Shown here: positions 10,917 through 21,196 of the stretch, in pieces
How the letters are laid out: every line of letters begins with the position of its first letter
Numbering within the stretch: the stretch's first letter is position 1
Source: Alitta virens
Lineage: Eukaryota; Annelida; Polychaeta; Phyllodocida; Nereididae
DNA: 64,000 nt
Assembly (NCBI GenBank): GCA_932294295.1
Contig: OW028584.1
Coordinates: 24,891,138 to 24,955,137 of the forward strand
Direction of reading: 5' to 3'
Position numbers and translations under genes: made by a program
Notes under the pieces: generated by a model
What the model was told of the DNA's origin: nothing
Database searches by the model: none
Seen by the model: the letters and a program-made list of their open reading frames with translations, nothing else

Positions 10917-11620
10917 AATATAACCCATTTAGAACTGGTGGCGTCCTCTCACTGATACAACTAAAGTTGCAACTGTGTACAGTTGTAACACAACTCTTAA
11001 CATGTGATTTTACCTACAAACACATTAAGGCTTACTGTGTAGTTTATATTGTTAGGAATACAATGTCTAGAAAAGCTACACTTAAATAGCACTTCTTTTA
11101 TTACCTTGAAAAACATGGCCATCTGCAAATGAAAGAAATTCTATCTATTTCTAGCCCCCTCACTCTGTGATAATAACATTAGATGTACCAAAATTGTGCA
11201 ACACCATGATGTTATATGAAGGGTTTAAATATATATCAGTGAACACTACAATGCATATAATTGTGTATCATTGCACAAATTATGGTCAATCAAATCTTCA
11301 TCAAAACCTTTCATTAAGAAATTATGATAATAATTAATGTTTTTAATTAACATCAATAATTAGTCTTGCATATGCTTACACCTCTGAAACTTTTATTATT
11401 AAAACCTGTAAAATATCTGCAACTAATTAATCATATATTAATTAGGATCCCTTGATTACACATGTGTACACATATAACTTTGATAGATACATATATAATG
11501 TGTATATACACAGCATGGTGGCAGCACCTCACATAACTGGCTGATGTGTGGTGGCAGCACCTCACAGTACAACAGTAGCGCCACCTGCTGTATGCGTTAG
11601 TCTGCATGGTGAAGCCTATA
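10917..11620. other. AT-rich intergenic DNA
   Basis: No gene is seen. A GTGGCAGCACCTCACA motif occurs twice between about 11518 and 11567, just before the Jockey-like remnant, and may belong to its 5' region. Confidence 0.5.
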
Positions 11621-11624
11621 CTAC

Positions 11625-13260
11625 TGGGATGTTGGTGAGGATGAAGGAGACAACCATGACCTCCTCAGGCGACTGACCTCGGAGGAGCTCTTGAGGATCC
11701 TATCCAAATGCCGGAACACCTCCCTGGGGGAAGATGGCATTGGGTATGCGATCCTCAAGCAGATCCCATCAACTGGTTTGAGATATCTAACAAAACTGTT
11801 TCATTTTCTTTTAGAAATAGGCTATTTCCCCACCCTCTGGAAGGCTGCAATTGGAGTGATGATCTCGAAACCTGGAAAGGATCCACTTACACCAGGGAAC
11901 AACCGTCCCATCAGCCTTATCGGATGCCTAGGTAAACTCCTCGAGAAATCCATTTCCTCAAAACTAATAACACATCTTACTGTTTCAGGTCAATTCAATC
12001 CCTGGCAAAGAGCCTACCTACCCAAGAAAGAAGCAGGCGAACACCTACACCGCCTTGCTCTCGAAGCAAAGACAGCTATCACCCACGGATGGACCACAGG
12101 TGCAATCTTTCTTGATGTCGAATAAGCCTTCGACTCGGTATGGCAAGATGGTCTGCGTTATAAAGTCAGCCAGCTTGACATGCCAGTCAAGGTCAAAAGG
12201 TTCCTATCCTCCTACCTCCAGGACAGAAGCATAGCTGTTAGGGTAGGACAGACCACCTCAGCAACGGTAAACTTAGCTGCAGGCACTCCACAGGGATCTG
12301 TACTCAGCCCTCTTCTATTTAATATATTTGTTAATGACCTCCCCTTCTCCAATACAGGAACAGACGCAGTCCAGGTGTCCCAGTGATTGGGCCAGTATGC
12401 AGATGATCTAGCACTTTGGGTTTCTTTCAGAAATTCCAGACCCAACAGCCAGAAGACCTACTCAAGAATCCAGAAAGAACTCCAAGTAGCTCTCAACAAG
12501 CTGGAATCCTGGTGTTGCAAATGGAGAATCAAACTCAATGCTGCTAAGACTCAATTCACCTTCTTCACTGGACTCTGGACACCCCCTGTGTCCAGCCTCA
12601 CCCTGTTTAACACTCACTTTCAGTTTCAGAAATCAGTTTTCTCGGAGGCAAGTTCCTAGAGAAAAACCTCAGCATGAAACACCACTGCATAGCCAAGCGT
12701 CGAGAGGCTGAAAGACGTATCAGCCTACTCCGCAGGCTCAGAGGAACCGACTGGGGATGTGCCTCCGAGACACTTCTCCACCTCTACAAGTCCTTCATCC
12801 GCCCAGTCCTAGAGACTGGATTCCCCATCACAGTCCACGCCACTAAGGCCGCAGTAAATCAGCTCCAGGTTGCACAGAACAAGGCTCTCAGGGTTGCCCG
12901 AAAGGTATACTATGTCCCAGGTCAACGCAGGGTAACCACTGCAGAACTGCATGAAAGAGCGCACCTGGAGACTATAGAATCCAGACTCCAGACTTTACGC
13001 AACAAGGCCCTTCTTAGATTCCAACAATCCCCACTACTTCCACAACTAAACGACCGTCTAACTAGAATTCGCCGTCTCCCCTTCCCCCTCTCCCGTAACA
13101 TAAGGTAATCTCCCAATCCTTTTTTAGTTTCACAAAAATCTCTCTTGTTTATCTAAAACCTTCTTATTTTCTCCTTTCAGATTCCCCCCCTTGAAGCGCC
13201 TGACGTGGTACAATCCAGATCCTGGACCAATCGAGCCATCTGACCATGATGTCTAGGATC
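11625..13260 (+). pseudogene. Jockey-like LINE reverse transcriptase remnant
   Basis: Broken frames give a recognisable RT in order: LTSEELLRIL, KPGKDPLTPGNNRPISL, FLDVE then a stop where the family has K/Q before AFDSV, GTPQGSVLSPLLFNIFVND, YADDLALW (about 12393), then the thumb and C-terminal region ending near 13108. At least three stops or frameshifts are present (about 12122, 12384, 12657). The short 3' region ends near a (TTA)n tract. No endonuclease is present, so the copy is 5'-truncated as well as decayed. Confidence 0.85.
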
Positions 13261-13283
13261 CTCCTGTTTTGTGGTCAACATTT

Positions 13284-13330
13284 AGTTGTTATTATTATTA
13301 TTATTTTATTATTTATTAAATTTATATAGC
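13284..13330. repeat. (TTA)n-type simple repeat
   Basis: An ATT/TTA microsatellite followed by TTTATATAGCGC, a sequence like those at the 3' ends of several invertebrate LINEs. It sits between the Jockey-like remnant and the 3' end of the THAP gene. Confidence 0.6.
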
Positions 13331-13409
13331 GCTACTATTTACAAAGGTGTGTCCTCAGCTTCATCAAAGTCATCAGAAGTTGGTTTTCAACTGATGGCTT
13401 CTGTGGCTT

Positions 13410-14672
13410 TCACCATCTGTAATTCAAATGGTATGCAGCAGGACCAAGTGTAGTCAGTACATAGTCAAAATGCATACCATTTTCCAGACCAGTGAAGAAC
13501 TGAAGCATTTTTGGATTATCCCTGAGCTCCTCGATTGATGTGCGGGAATAAGCCGGTGTCTGTGTACTTGAATTACATGACTCGGATTGTTCCACACTGC
13601 TTGAATCTTCAGGTAAAGTTTCTGTTTCCACTCCAACAGTGACCTCAACAAGGTCAATATCATCATCGAAGACAGGGGTTTCTTCTTTGTCCAAGGATCG
13701 CTTGGCAGCTCTGGCATTGCGCATCGCATGGGCAGCAGGGGGTTCCATAGTCCATGGGAACTTGGAGGGCACTGCATCACTTTTCAGGGATCGGTTTCTT
13801 CTTGCTGAACCTGATGGCGTACAAAAAAAATAATCAGAACATAATGACTGATATTTAGCAAATATAATAATGTTCAAACCTGTTTCACATTACTTTTAAA
13901 GATACTTTACATGGCTTCTCAAAAGTAAACATTTTAAACCCGGTATACAGGAAAGCCCAAATCACACACACACAATTTTTAGGGTTTAATTAAATGTAAT
14001 CAATCCTTTGTGATTTTAGATATGACTGGGCGTAAGAATAATCACATTGCCGTAATTGGTTATATTTATGAGCATATGATAAATTAATACAATAGTACTA
14101 GTGTTCAAATTTATGTACGTATAAATGATATATATATATTTATATATAATATATGTATACCTACCTTGTCCTCGGTGTATGCGTTCTACATCAATACAAT
14201 GCTCCTCAGATCAGGTTGCATGCAATGCTTTCTGTCAAGTAAAACTCATGCAGACATATTAATATTAGTAGGAACCATGTCAAGCCTTAGAATTAATTTA
14301 GGGTCACATCAAACAAATAATGCATGATCAAAACATATCAAAGGAAGCTATTATCAAAACATTAAATTTCTAAGTTCATGTCCTGCAAATTCATGCATAT
14401 TACATACAATATGGGGTCTATGAAAATACATTCAAGGAAAAAATAAGGTACTTGCCATGAAAGGTTGCTGTGTGATAATCACTGTCAGTGAAGTGTGCAC
14501 TGCACACAACCATGTAGGCCTTTGGTTGCCATCTCTTGCTGTGGACTGAGTCTCCACGTCTGATAGCTGCAACCCACTTTTGTCTGAGTTTTTTCTTCTC
14601 ATCATTTGATGCATTTGGGAATCTGTGTCCTCCCCTATTATTACACAGGGGTACACAGCAAAGTGTTGGCAT
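13410..14672 (-). CDS. THAP zinc-finger protein, two exons, GC-AG intron, probably transposase-related and truncated
   Basis: Exon 1 (14672-14456) begins MPTLCCVPLCNN and carries the C2CH THAP finger: CVPLC, then W at a conserved spacing, then CSAHF. Exon 2 (13810-13410) begins GSARRNRSLKSDAVPSKFPW, which contains the AVPTIF-like box that closes a THAP domain. It ends with FFTGLENGMHFDYVLTTLGPAAYHLNYRW and a stop. Only a GC donor (G/GCAAGT) and the acceptor CATCAG keep both halves in frame. THAP domains bind DNA and occur in host regulators and in transposases. The C-terminal phrase resembles the segment preceding the catalytic domain in THAP-bearing ISL2EU/Harbinger-type transposases, and no catalytic domain follows. 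Truncation by the neighbouring LINE is possible. Confidence 0.68.
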
Positions 14673-14759
14673 GATGGCCAAATGAAAACAGAGCATACAG
14701 AGTAAACAAACACGTAACTGGAGCTGTCAGATCAGTGACCTAGTTTCTGCAGTACTGAC

Positions 14760-16102
14760 TCGGTGGCAGCGACATCTAGGGGAAATCCTGGGTGCACGGC
14801 CCCTCATTCAAGTGCGCTGTACAATGATATTTAAATAGATTGAAAAAGAAATGTCTTTAATTTGCTTTTAAAGTTAAGTAATTGTCTATATTTTGGATGC
14901 TTCCTGGCAAAGAGTTCCACACACGAGGACCATATACACTGAATTACCTTTGTGCAAAGGTTGAACGTCTTGTAAATGGGACAGTGAGGATGATATTGTC
15001 ACTATTGGATGATCTTGTAATCCGAGCAAATGATCGAATCTGTATCAAGTCAGACAGATAAGTTGGTGCAGTCTTATGAATACATTTAAAAACTAAGCAA
15101 AGAATTTTAAAATCGATTCTCTGTCTAATGGGCAACCATGCCAGCAGTGCCCCTGAAGAGCTGTCATACTTGGAACGGCATAGAATAACCTTGGCTGCCC
15201 AGTTTTGGACCCTCTGTAACTTGTGAATGGCATTATCAGGAAGACCACAAAGTACACTATTGGAGTAATCCAAGTGACTTAGTACCAGCGATGATGCTAA
15301 TGTTGTTGCTGTCTTTGTGTCAATGAATATCCTAATCTGCTTGATCTTGCGGATGTTACAGATGGCAGTTCTGCATTTAGCCATAATATGATCTTGTAGA
15401 GTTAATCCACTATCTAAATACACTCCCAGATATTTGATGGTATCACTGACAGACACCTGCTCTTGACCAATACTGAGATGCCTTGTTTGCACTTTTGACA
15501 GTAATTGGTGACTGCCAAATATAGTAATCTCTGTCTTTTCTGGGTTTATCTTAAGATAGTTGGCAGACATCCAGTTAATGATAGTTCTGATGGACTTCTC
15601 AATTCGCTCCACACAGTGATTTTCTGAATGCAGTGCAGATGGGACAAAACTGTCTTTGATATAGTGGTCGTCTGCATAGCCACCCAAGTCTTGACCAGAA
15701 TCAATGCAGTGAGCAATCGTACTCACATACATGTTAAATAGCACTGGTCCAAGACAGCTTCTTGTGGAACAGAGTAGTTGAATGTATGTGTTGATGATGT
15801 TATGTCTTTCACTTGGAAGGGCTGGGGCCTAGCTCAGAGGTAGTGTTCTGGGCTTCCAACCGCTGAGTCCCGGGTTCGATTCCCGGTCGAGCCTAATTTG
15901 GATGGCTGTTTCATCCTTCGTCTCATTGCCATGGTCTCTGCCTGTCCTAATTAGCCCATCAGGTGCAGAAATACAGGACGTAAAGCCCTAATCACCCACC
16001 CACCCTTTCACTTGGACTTGAAGCTGTCTGCCTTGCAGGTAAGAAATGATCCAGTCTAGTACTGTGTCATCACAGCCAAAATTTCTTTGCATTACAGACA
16101 CC
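14760..16102 (-). pseudogene. CR1/L2-group LINE 3' portion, minus strand, interrupted by a SINE
   Basis: Minus-strand frames give RT from the palm (DTVLDWIISYLQGRQLQVQ near 16060), through YADDHYIKDSF (about 15680), to a C-terminal LFNSLPGSIQNIDNY-like end near 14890, followed by a short 3' region with TGTACAGCGC. The segment 14944-15744 is open for 266 codons. A SINE with its own target duplication sits at 15818-16004, within the segment preceding the PQGS-type motif. The endonuclease part is cut off where LINE-I copy 2 starts. Confidence 0.8.
15818..16004 (+). mobile_element. tRNA-derived SINE
   Basis: The tRNA-like head has an A box (TAGCTCAGAGG) and a B box (GGTTCGATTCC). It is followed by a body beginning GGATGGCTGTTTCATCC, a 3' stem GTCCT/AGGAC and an (ACCC)n tail. 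The duplication CTTTCACTTGGA lies at 15806-15817 and 16005-16016. Confidence 0.93.
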
Positions 16103-19100
16103 GCCCTCGAAGGTCCTGGGCCTCCACACAGCGAGGGTGGAAACACTTGGGATGAAGTCCTCTATCCCCAGTGGCTAAAACAGGACCGTGCGCATTGCAC
16201 AAGCTGCTCCAGCTTTACAGGAGGGTGTGTCCCCTACCATACAGGGGAAACAAAAATTAATATGTCCGAATCGACAATTTCAGACCGGCTCGCACGTCCC
16301 CCGGGTGAACAAGGTGCGCGTCCCTCAGCGGTAAACCAGGCTGAGGTCGAAAAATTGGCTACTGGTTCCAGACAAAGTAAACGTTTCCGCTCATCTACAG
16401 ATGATGCCAATCCAAGTACAACTTATGATGTTATATCTACGCCATGGCCTAAGTTTCTTGTTGTTACTGGCAGTGACGATGGGTTTTCCCGTCTCTCAGC
16501 CATAACAATTTGTCGAACGTTAAAAGAAAGTATTGGTTTCGTTGAAAATACGAGAAGGCTCAGGAGTTCATCCTTGCTGGTGCAGGTTGCCCACAAGGAC
16601 CAATCGTTAAAATTGCTGGAGCTGAGGGCCTTTGCGGGTACCCCTGTAAAGGTGGAGCCCCATCGGTTCTTCAACTCTTGCAAGGGGGTTGTGACATCTC
16701 ATGAGAGCAGTCTCTGCTCCGATGACGAACTGAGGGACTGGCTGAATGACTACAATGTCATCCACATTCACCGCCAGCCCCCCAGATATTCACGACAGCT
16801 ACTGACTCTGACCTTTGATGGCACAGTGTTGCCTGATAGGGTCAGCATAGGGTTCGAGTGGTGTAGGGTACGTCCCTACATCCCGAACCCAAAACGATGT
16901 TATAATTGCCAGCGATTTGGCCATTTTAGCGGCTCCTGCCGCGCCAAAGCAACCTGCGCCAATTGTGGGTCACGGGAACACGTTCATTCCCGTGACTCAC
17001 CATGTCAGAAACAGTCATATTGTGTTAATTGTGGAGGTGATGGGCCAGCCTATCACCGTGGCTGTCCCAAATGGCAGCTAGAGAAAGAGATCCTGAAGTT
17101 AAAGACCACCAAGGATATCTCCTTTCCCCAAGCACGCCGTATAGCTGAACAGGCTGCTGGGGCAAGCTATGCCTCAGTCCTGTCTCAGATGGCTGGACCT
17201 AGATCTCCTTCACCCAGAACATTTTCAGCGATAGACCTTAGTATATGTGATCCAGCGTTATTTCTGGAATTTGAATGGAGAGTATTAGAGGACACTCACG
17301 GCAGTGATCACTTTCCTATTGTCCTACAAAACGTAGAAGGTACAAGAGAAGTGGGTCAACTCCGATGGAAGTTGCATAAAGCGGATTGGACCTCCTTCGA
17401 AAAGCACTGCTTAGAAACAATTACTATGTCTCATTATAGGAATTGTAATAATCTCGTTGAAGATTTTACTGATGATATTACTGATATAGCCAATAAAACA
17501 ATACCGATGACAAAAAATAATTCTAAACGTAGTGCAAGACCTTGGTTTGATGACGAAGTAAGAGAAGCTATTAAAAACCGTAAGAAAGCCCTCAGAATTT
17601 TTAAATCACAGCCGACCATCAACAATCTGAATAATTTTAAGTGCCTGAAAGCCAAAGCGCGTAGAATTGTCAGGCAAAAAAAATGTAGTTGCTGGAGAGA
17701 CTATGTCTCCAGACTCACTGAAAGAACTCCTAGCAATAAAGTCTGGAAAATGATTAAGAAGATTGAAGGAAAGAACCTAGCTTCGCATGTAAGCATTCTA
17801 GAAGTGAATGGAGAACATCTCTCCTCACCAGAACAAATATCAAACGGGTTAGGAGAACAGTTTGCATACAACTCCTCATCGGAGAACTATACGAGAGAAT
17901 TTCAATGTTATAAGGCTCAAGCTGAGAGATTAACCCTAAATATACAGTCTGATAACAGCGAAGATTATAACTCCTACATCACCTTAGAAGAACTTCAGAA
18001 GGTCATCTTAAAAGCGACTGACTCTGCAACAGGCCCTGATAATATACATTATCAAATCTTAAAACACCTACCTCAATCCTCTTTAAAAACATTACTGTAT
18101 ATCTTTAATCAAATTTGGGAGAAGGGATGTCTTCCATCCCTGTGGAAACAAGCCACGGTCATCCCAATTCCCAAGCCGGGGAAGGATCATAGTGATCCTA
18201 TGAATTATCGACCAATAGCCTTAACCAGTTGTCTATGTAAGACAATGGAGCGAATTGTTACTGATAGACTGGTTTGGTTCCTGGAGTCGAACCAGCTTAT
18301 TACAGAGTTCCAATCTGGATTTCGCCGTCACAGGAGCACATTAGATCATTTAGTCAGACTGGAAACTTATGTTAGAGATGCTTTCATTAACAGAGAACAC
18401 GTAGTAGCCATATTCTTTGACCTAGAAAAAGCTTATGACACTACATGGAAATATGGAATAATGAAAGATCTCCACGACTTAGGGCTTCGAGGTCGCCTTC
18501 CAGTTTTCATCGGATCCTTCCTACAGGATCGCTTCTTTAAGGTCCGAGTGGGATCAACGATGTCAAGCCCCTACTCTCAGGAGAATGGAGTCCCTCAGGG
18601 TAGTATTCTCTCGCCCACCCTCTTTAATGTCAAAATCAACAGTATAGTAAATTCCATCTCAGAAAATCTCATGTCGTCCCTATATGTTGACGATTTCCTC
18701 ATTGCATATCGTTCCAGATATATGCCAACCATAGAACGACAACTGCAATTAAATTTGAATAGGATTCACAAATGGTCACTCGAAAATGGCTTCAAGTTCT
18801 CTAAACAGAAGACAGTTTGTCTGCCTTTCTATTACTTACGATCAAACCATCCAGATCCATCACTAATAATTGACAACTGTCAAATAAAAGTGGTGAATGA
18901 AACAAAATTTTTGGGTGTACTCTTTGACTCCAAATTGTCTTTCATTCCGCATATCAAAGCACTGAAAGCAAAGTGCCTGAAATCAATGAACCTCCTTAAA
19001 GTAGTGAGCAAATATAATTGGGGTGGGGACACAACGGTCCTCCTTCGTCTCTATCGAGCAATTACTCGTTCTCGACTTGATTATGGTTCTGTGGTATATG

Positions 19101-20452
19101 GCTCCGCCAGACCATCTTATCTAAAATGCCTGAATTCTGTACATCATCAAGGGTTGCGACTAAGCTTAAGAGCTTTTCGTACATCTCCTGTAGAGAGCTT
19201 ATATGTACTGGCAGGGGAACCTCCACTTTCCCTTCGTCGTATCAAGTTATCCATGCAATACATACTAAAAGTAGCTTCAACTCCAACAAATCCAACATAT
19301 GATGTAATATTTCATCCAAAATACATGCATCATTATGAATCTCGTTCAAACGCCATTCGACCACTGGGATTACGCATGAAATTCTATCTTGAGGCTGCAA
19401 AAATTGATACTACAATCATTGCCGAGACGGAAGTACCACCCATTCCGCCATGGATTCTCCCAGTCCCGAAAGTTATACTGGATTTGGCAGAGCTTAAGAA
19501 AAGCGAAACCAAGCCGGTAGACTATCAAAACCTATTTTATAGTATAAGGTTTAAATACGAATCGTACAAATTTCTATACACAGATGGCTCAAAAATGGAA
19601 AGACGAGTAGGCTGTGCTGTCACTTCTTATAAAACCGTTATAGCTGAATGTCGTCTTCCAGACCACTGCTCAATATACACTGCAGAATTAACAGCTATTT
19701 ACCTTGCCTTAAAGAACATCGAGGACTCAGAATCAGATCGTTATGTTATCTGTTCTGATTCCAAATCTGCTCTTCAAGCAATCCAAAATAAACAACTTGA
19801 TAACCCTGGGATCTTAGATGTTCTTATTAAGTATTTCTATCTTCACGAATACAAAGACATAGTATTCTGCTGGATTCCTGGACACGCTGGCATTGAAGGG
19901 AATGAAAAAGCAGACCTGGCAGCAAAAAGGGCTCTTACAAAAGAGATAACTGATTTTACCATTCCATACACTGATTTTAAAATGACTATAAAATCTTTTA
20001 TCATGTCTTGCTGGCAAAGACAATGGAATGAATGTAATAACAACAAGTTGCATTCAATCTTACCTTGCATTCAAAATAAAATACCGAGTAGGTTCAATAC
20101 TCGCAAAGATCAAGGAATATATCACAGATGCCTCATAGGACATTCAAGACTTACACATTTACACCTTTTAGTCAATGAACCGGCACCGGTATGCCAGAGT
20201 TGTCGGCGCCCCCTAACAATCAAACATATTTTATTAGATTGCATCCACTTACAACGCATTAGAAGACCTCTGTTTCAAGCTACTACCTTACAACATCTCT
20301 TTACTAGATATCCAACCCAGACAATTATTGATTTTTCATATGCTTCTGGTTTCTACTACCAAATATAGATAATCAATCTTAACCTAGAGAGCCTCTACAT
20401 AGCCCACTCAGGTGCTGATGAGGCGTTAAACAATAACTCACACACACACACA
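16103..20452 (+). mobile_element. LINE-I copy 2, internally deleted, with one continuous ORF
   Basis: It starts at GCCCTCGAAGG as copy 3 does and ends in hairpin plus CA tail. Relative to copy 1 it lacks 1,063 bp (copy 1 positions 4454-5516): the end of gag, the spacer and the first ~178 codons of ORF2. No matching target duplication is visible at its ends. The left flank is the CR1/L2-group remnant and the right side is a second LINE-I fragment. Confidence 0.9.
16262..20368 (+). CDS. LINE-I gag-RT-RNase H fusion ORF (1,368 aa)
   Basis: The deletion joins gag in frame to the endonuclease C-terminus. The protein reads gag N-terminus, three zinc knuckles (about 213-275), junction near 319, a remnant endonuclease tail with SDH (about 348), RT with YVDDF (about 808), RNase H with TDGS (about 1107) and a C-terminal CX2CX7HX4C (about 1311). 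The chosen start is the ATG of MSESTISDRL; the frame is also open upstream to 16046, but that part is the CR1/L2-group remnant and the LINE-I 5' UTR. No stop interrupts 1,368 codons, while copies 1 and 3 have several. The catalytic N-terminal half of the endonuclease is missing, so target nicking in cis should be lost while RT and RNase H motifs remain. Confidence 0.88.
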   Translation: MSESTISDRLARPPGEQGARPSAVNQAEVEKLATGSRQSKRFRSSTDDANPSTTYDVISTPWPKFLVVTGSDDGFSRLSAITICRTLKESIGFVENTRRLRSSSLLVQVAHKDQSLKLLELRAFAGTPVKVEPHRFFNSCKGVVTSHESSLCSDDELRDWLNDYNVIHIHRQPPRYSRQLLTLTFDGTVLPDRVSIGFEWCRVRPYIPNPKRCYNCQRFGHFSGSCRAKATCANCGSREHVHSRDSPCQKQSYCVNCGGDGPAYHRGCPKWQLEKEILKLKTTKDISFPQARRIAEQAAGASYASVLSQMAGPRSPSPRTFSAIDLSICDPALFLEFEWRVLEDTHGSDHFPIVLQNVEGTREVGQLRWKLHKADWTSFEKHCLETITMSHYRNCNNLVEDFTDDITDIANKTIPMTKNNSKRSARPWFDDEVREAIKNRKKALRIFKSQPTINNLNNFKCLKAKARRIVRQKKCSCWRDYVSRLTERTPSNKVWKMIKKIEGKNLASHVSILEVNGEHLSSPEQISNGLGEQFAYNSSSENYTREFQCYKAQAERLTLNIQSDNSEDYNSYITLEELQKVILKATDSATGPDNIHYQILKHLPQSSLKTLLYIFNQIWEKGCLPSLWKQATVIPIPKPGKDHSDPMNYRPIALTSCLCKTMERIVTDRLVWFLESNQLITEFQSGFRRHRSTLDHLVRLETYVRDAFINREHVVAIFFDLEKAYDTTWKYGIMKDLHDLGLRGRLPVFIGSFLQDRFFKVRVGSTMSSPYSQENGVPQGSILSPTLFNVKINSIVNSISENLMSSLYVDDFLIAYRSRYMPTIERQLQLNLNRIHKWSLENGFKFSKQKTVCLPFYYLRSNHPDPSLIIDNCQIKVVNETKFLGVLFDSKLSFIPHIKALKAKCLKSMNLLKVVSKYNWGGDTTVLLRLYRAITRSRLDYGSVVYGSARPSYLKCLNSVHHQGLRLSLRAFRTSPVESLYVLAGEPPLSLRRIKLSMQYILKVASTPTNPTYDVIFHPKYMHHYESRSNAIRPLGLRMKFYLEAAKIDTTIIAETEVPPIPPWILPVPKVILDLAELKKSETKPVDYQNLFYSIRFKYESYKFLYTDGSKMERRVGCAVTSYKTVIAECRLPDHCSIYTAELTAIYLALKNIEDSESDRYVICSDSKSALQAIQNKQLDNPGILDVLIKYFYLHEYKDIVFCWIPGHAGIEGNEKADLAAKRALTKEITDFTIPYTDFKMTIKSFIMSCWQRQWNECNNNKLHSILPCIQNKIPSRFNTRKDQGIYHRCLIGHSRLTHLHLLVNEPAPVCQSCRRPLTIKHILLDCIHLQRIRRPLFQATTLQHLFTRYPTQTIIDFSYASGFYYQI

Positions 20453-20818
20453 GGTTCAATACTCGCAAAGATCAAGGAATATATCACAGATGCCTCATAG
20501 GACATTCAAGACTTACACATTTACACCTTTTAGTCAATGAACCGGCACCGGTATGCCAGAGTTGTCGGCGCCCCCTAACAATCAAACATATTTTATTAGA
20601 TTGCATCCACTTACAACGCATTAGAAGACCTCTGTTTCAAGCTACTACCTTACAACATCTCTTTACTAGATATCCAACCCAGACAATTATTGATTTTTTA
20701 TATGCTTCTGGTTTCTACTACCAAATATAGATAATCAATCTTAACCTAGAGAGCCTCTACATAGCCCACTCAGGTGCTGATGAGGCGTTAAACAATAACT
20801 CACACACACACACACACA
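20453..20818 (+). repeat. LINE-I 3' fragment joined to the tail of copy 2
   Basis: It begins GGTTCAATACTCGC directly after the CA tail of copy 2 and ends in its own hairpin and CA tail. The tail abuts the truncated third ORF of LINE-T copy A, whose reading frame runs into the CA repeat. Confidence 0.9.
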
Positions 20819-21063
20819 TGGCTGTACCTTCTTGCCAATTCCTCTATTTTTAAGCCAGAGGTTGCAATTGAGGTGGATCCAGAAACTGGCAGGTGTCTAA
20901 CCATCGAGTCTCCTTCTATCATTATGTTTATTCCATTAAACATTTTGTTCATTTTTGCCAGTGTTGGGTTTTTTACTGTCATGTTGTTTCTCCACTTGAA
21001 GACTGAAGTTCTACTTGCCCTGTTCTTATTCAGGTATTGGGGGCCCTTGCCAACTCGGTCCAT
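20819..21063 (-). pseudogene. LINE-T ORF3 (SGNH-hydrolase-like), copy A, 3'-truncated
   Basis: From MDRVGKGPQYLNKN the frame reads to INIMIEGDSMVRHLP (block I, catalytic Ser), then ATSGLKIEELARRYSH, and then runs into VCVCV encoded by the LINE-I (CA)n tail. Blocks III and V of the SGNH fold are missing. The matching ORF in copy B continues further. Upstream, MSEHNKM-like coding is still recognisable but the frame is not clean. Confidence 0.75.
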
Positions 21064-21196
21064 TCTTTTGGTGTTATTGCTGCTTTATGAGATGGTAGCT
21101 CTGAGAAATGATCAGAAAGATGGGAATAGTTGTATTTTGAGTACATTTTATTATGTTCACTCAAAACCACTGAAGAGATACCTTTGGGGGACATTA

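Noticed and set aside
16046..16261. Upstream extension of the copy 2 fusion ORF (72 extra residues)
   Set aside because: It covers the CR1/L2-group remnant and the LINE-I 5' UTR; the other copies start at the gag ATG.
20800..20818. Third ORF of LINE-T as a host esterase gene fused to the LINE by chance
   Set aside because: It is on the same strand right after ORF2 in both blocks and keeps its frame in a part where the blocks have diverged; a chance host gene is less likely, though not excluded.
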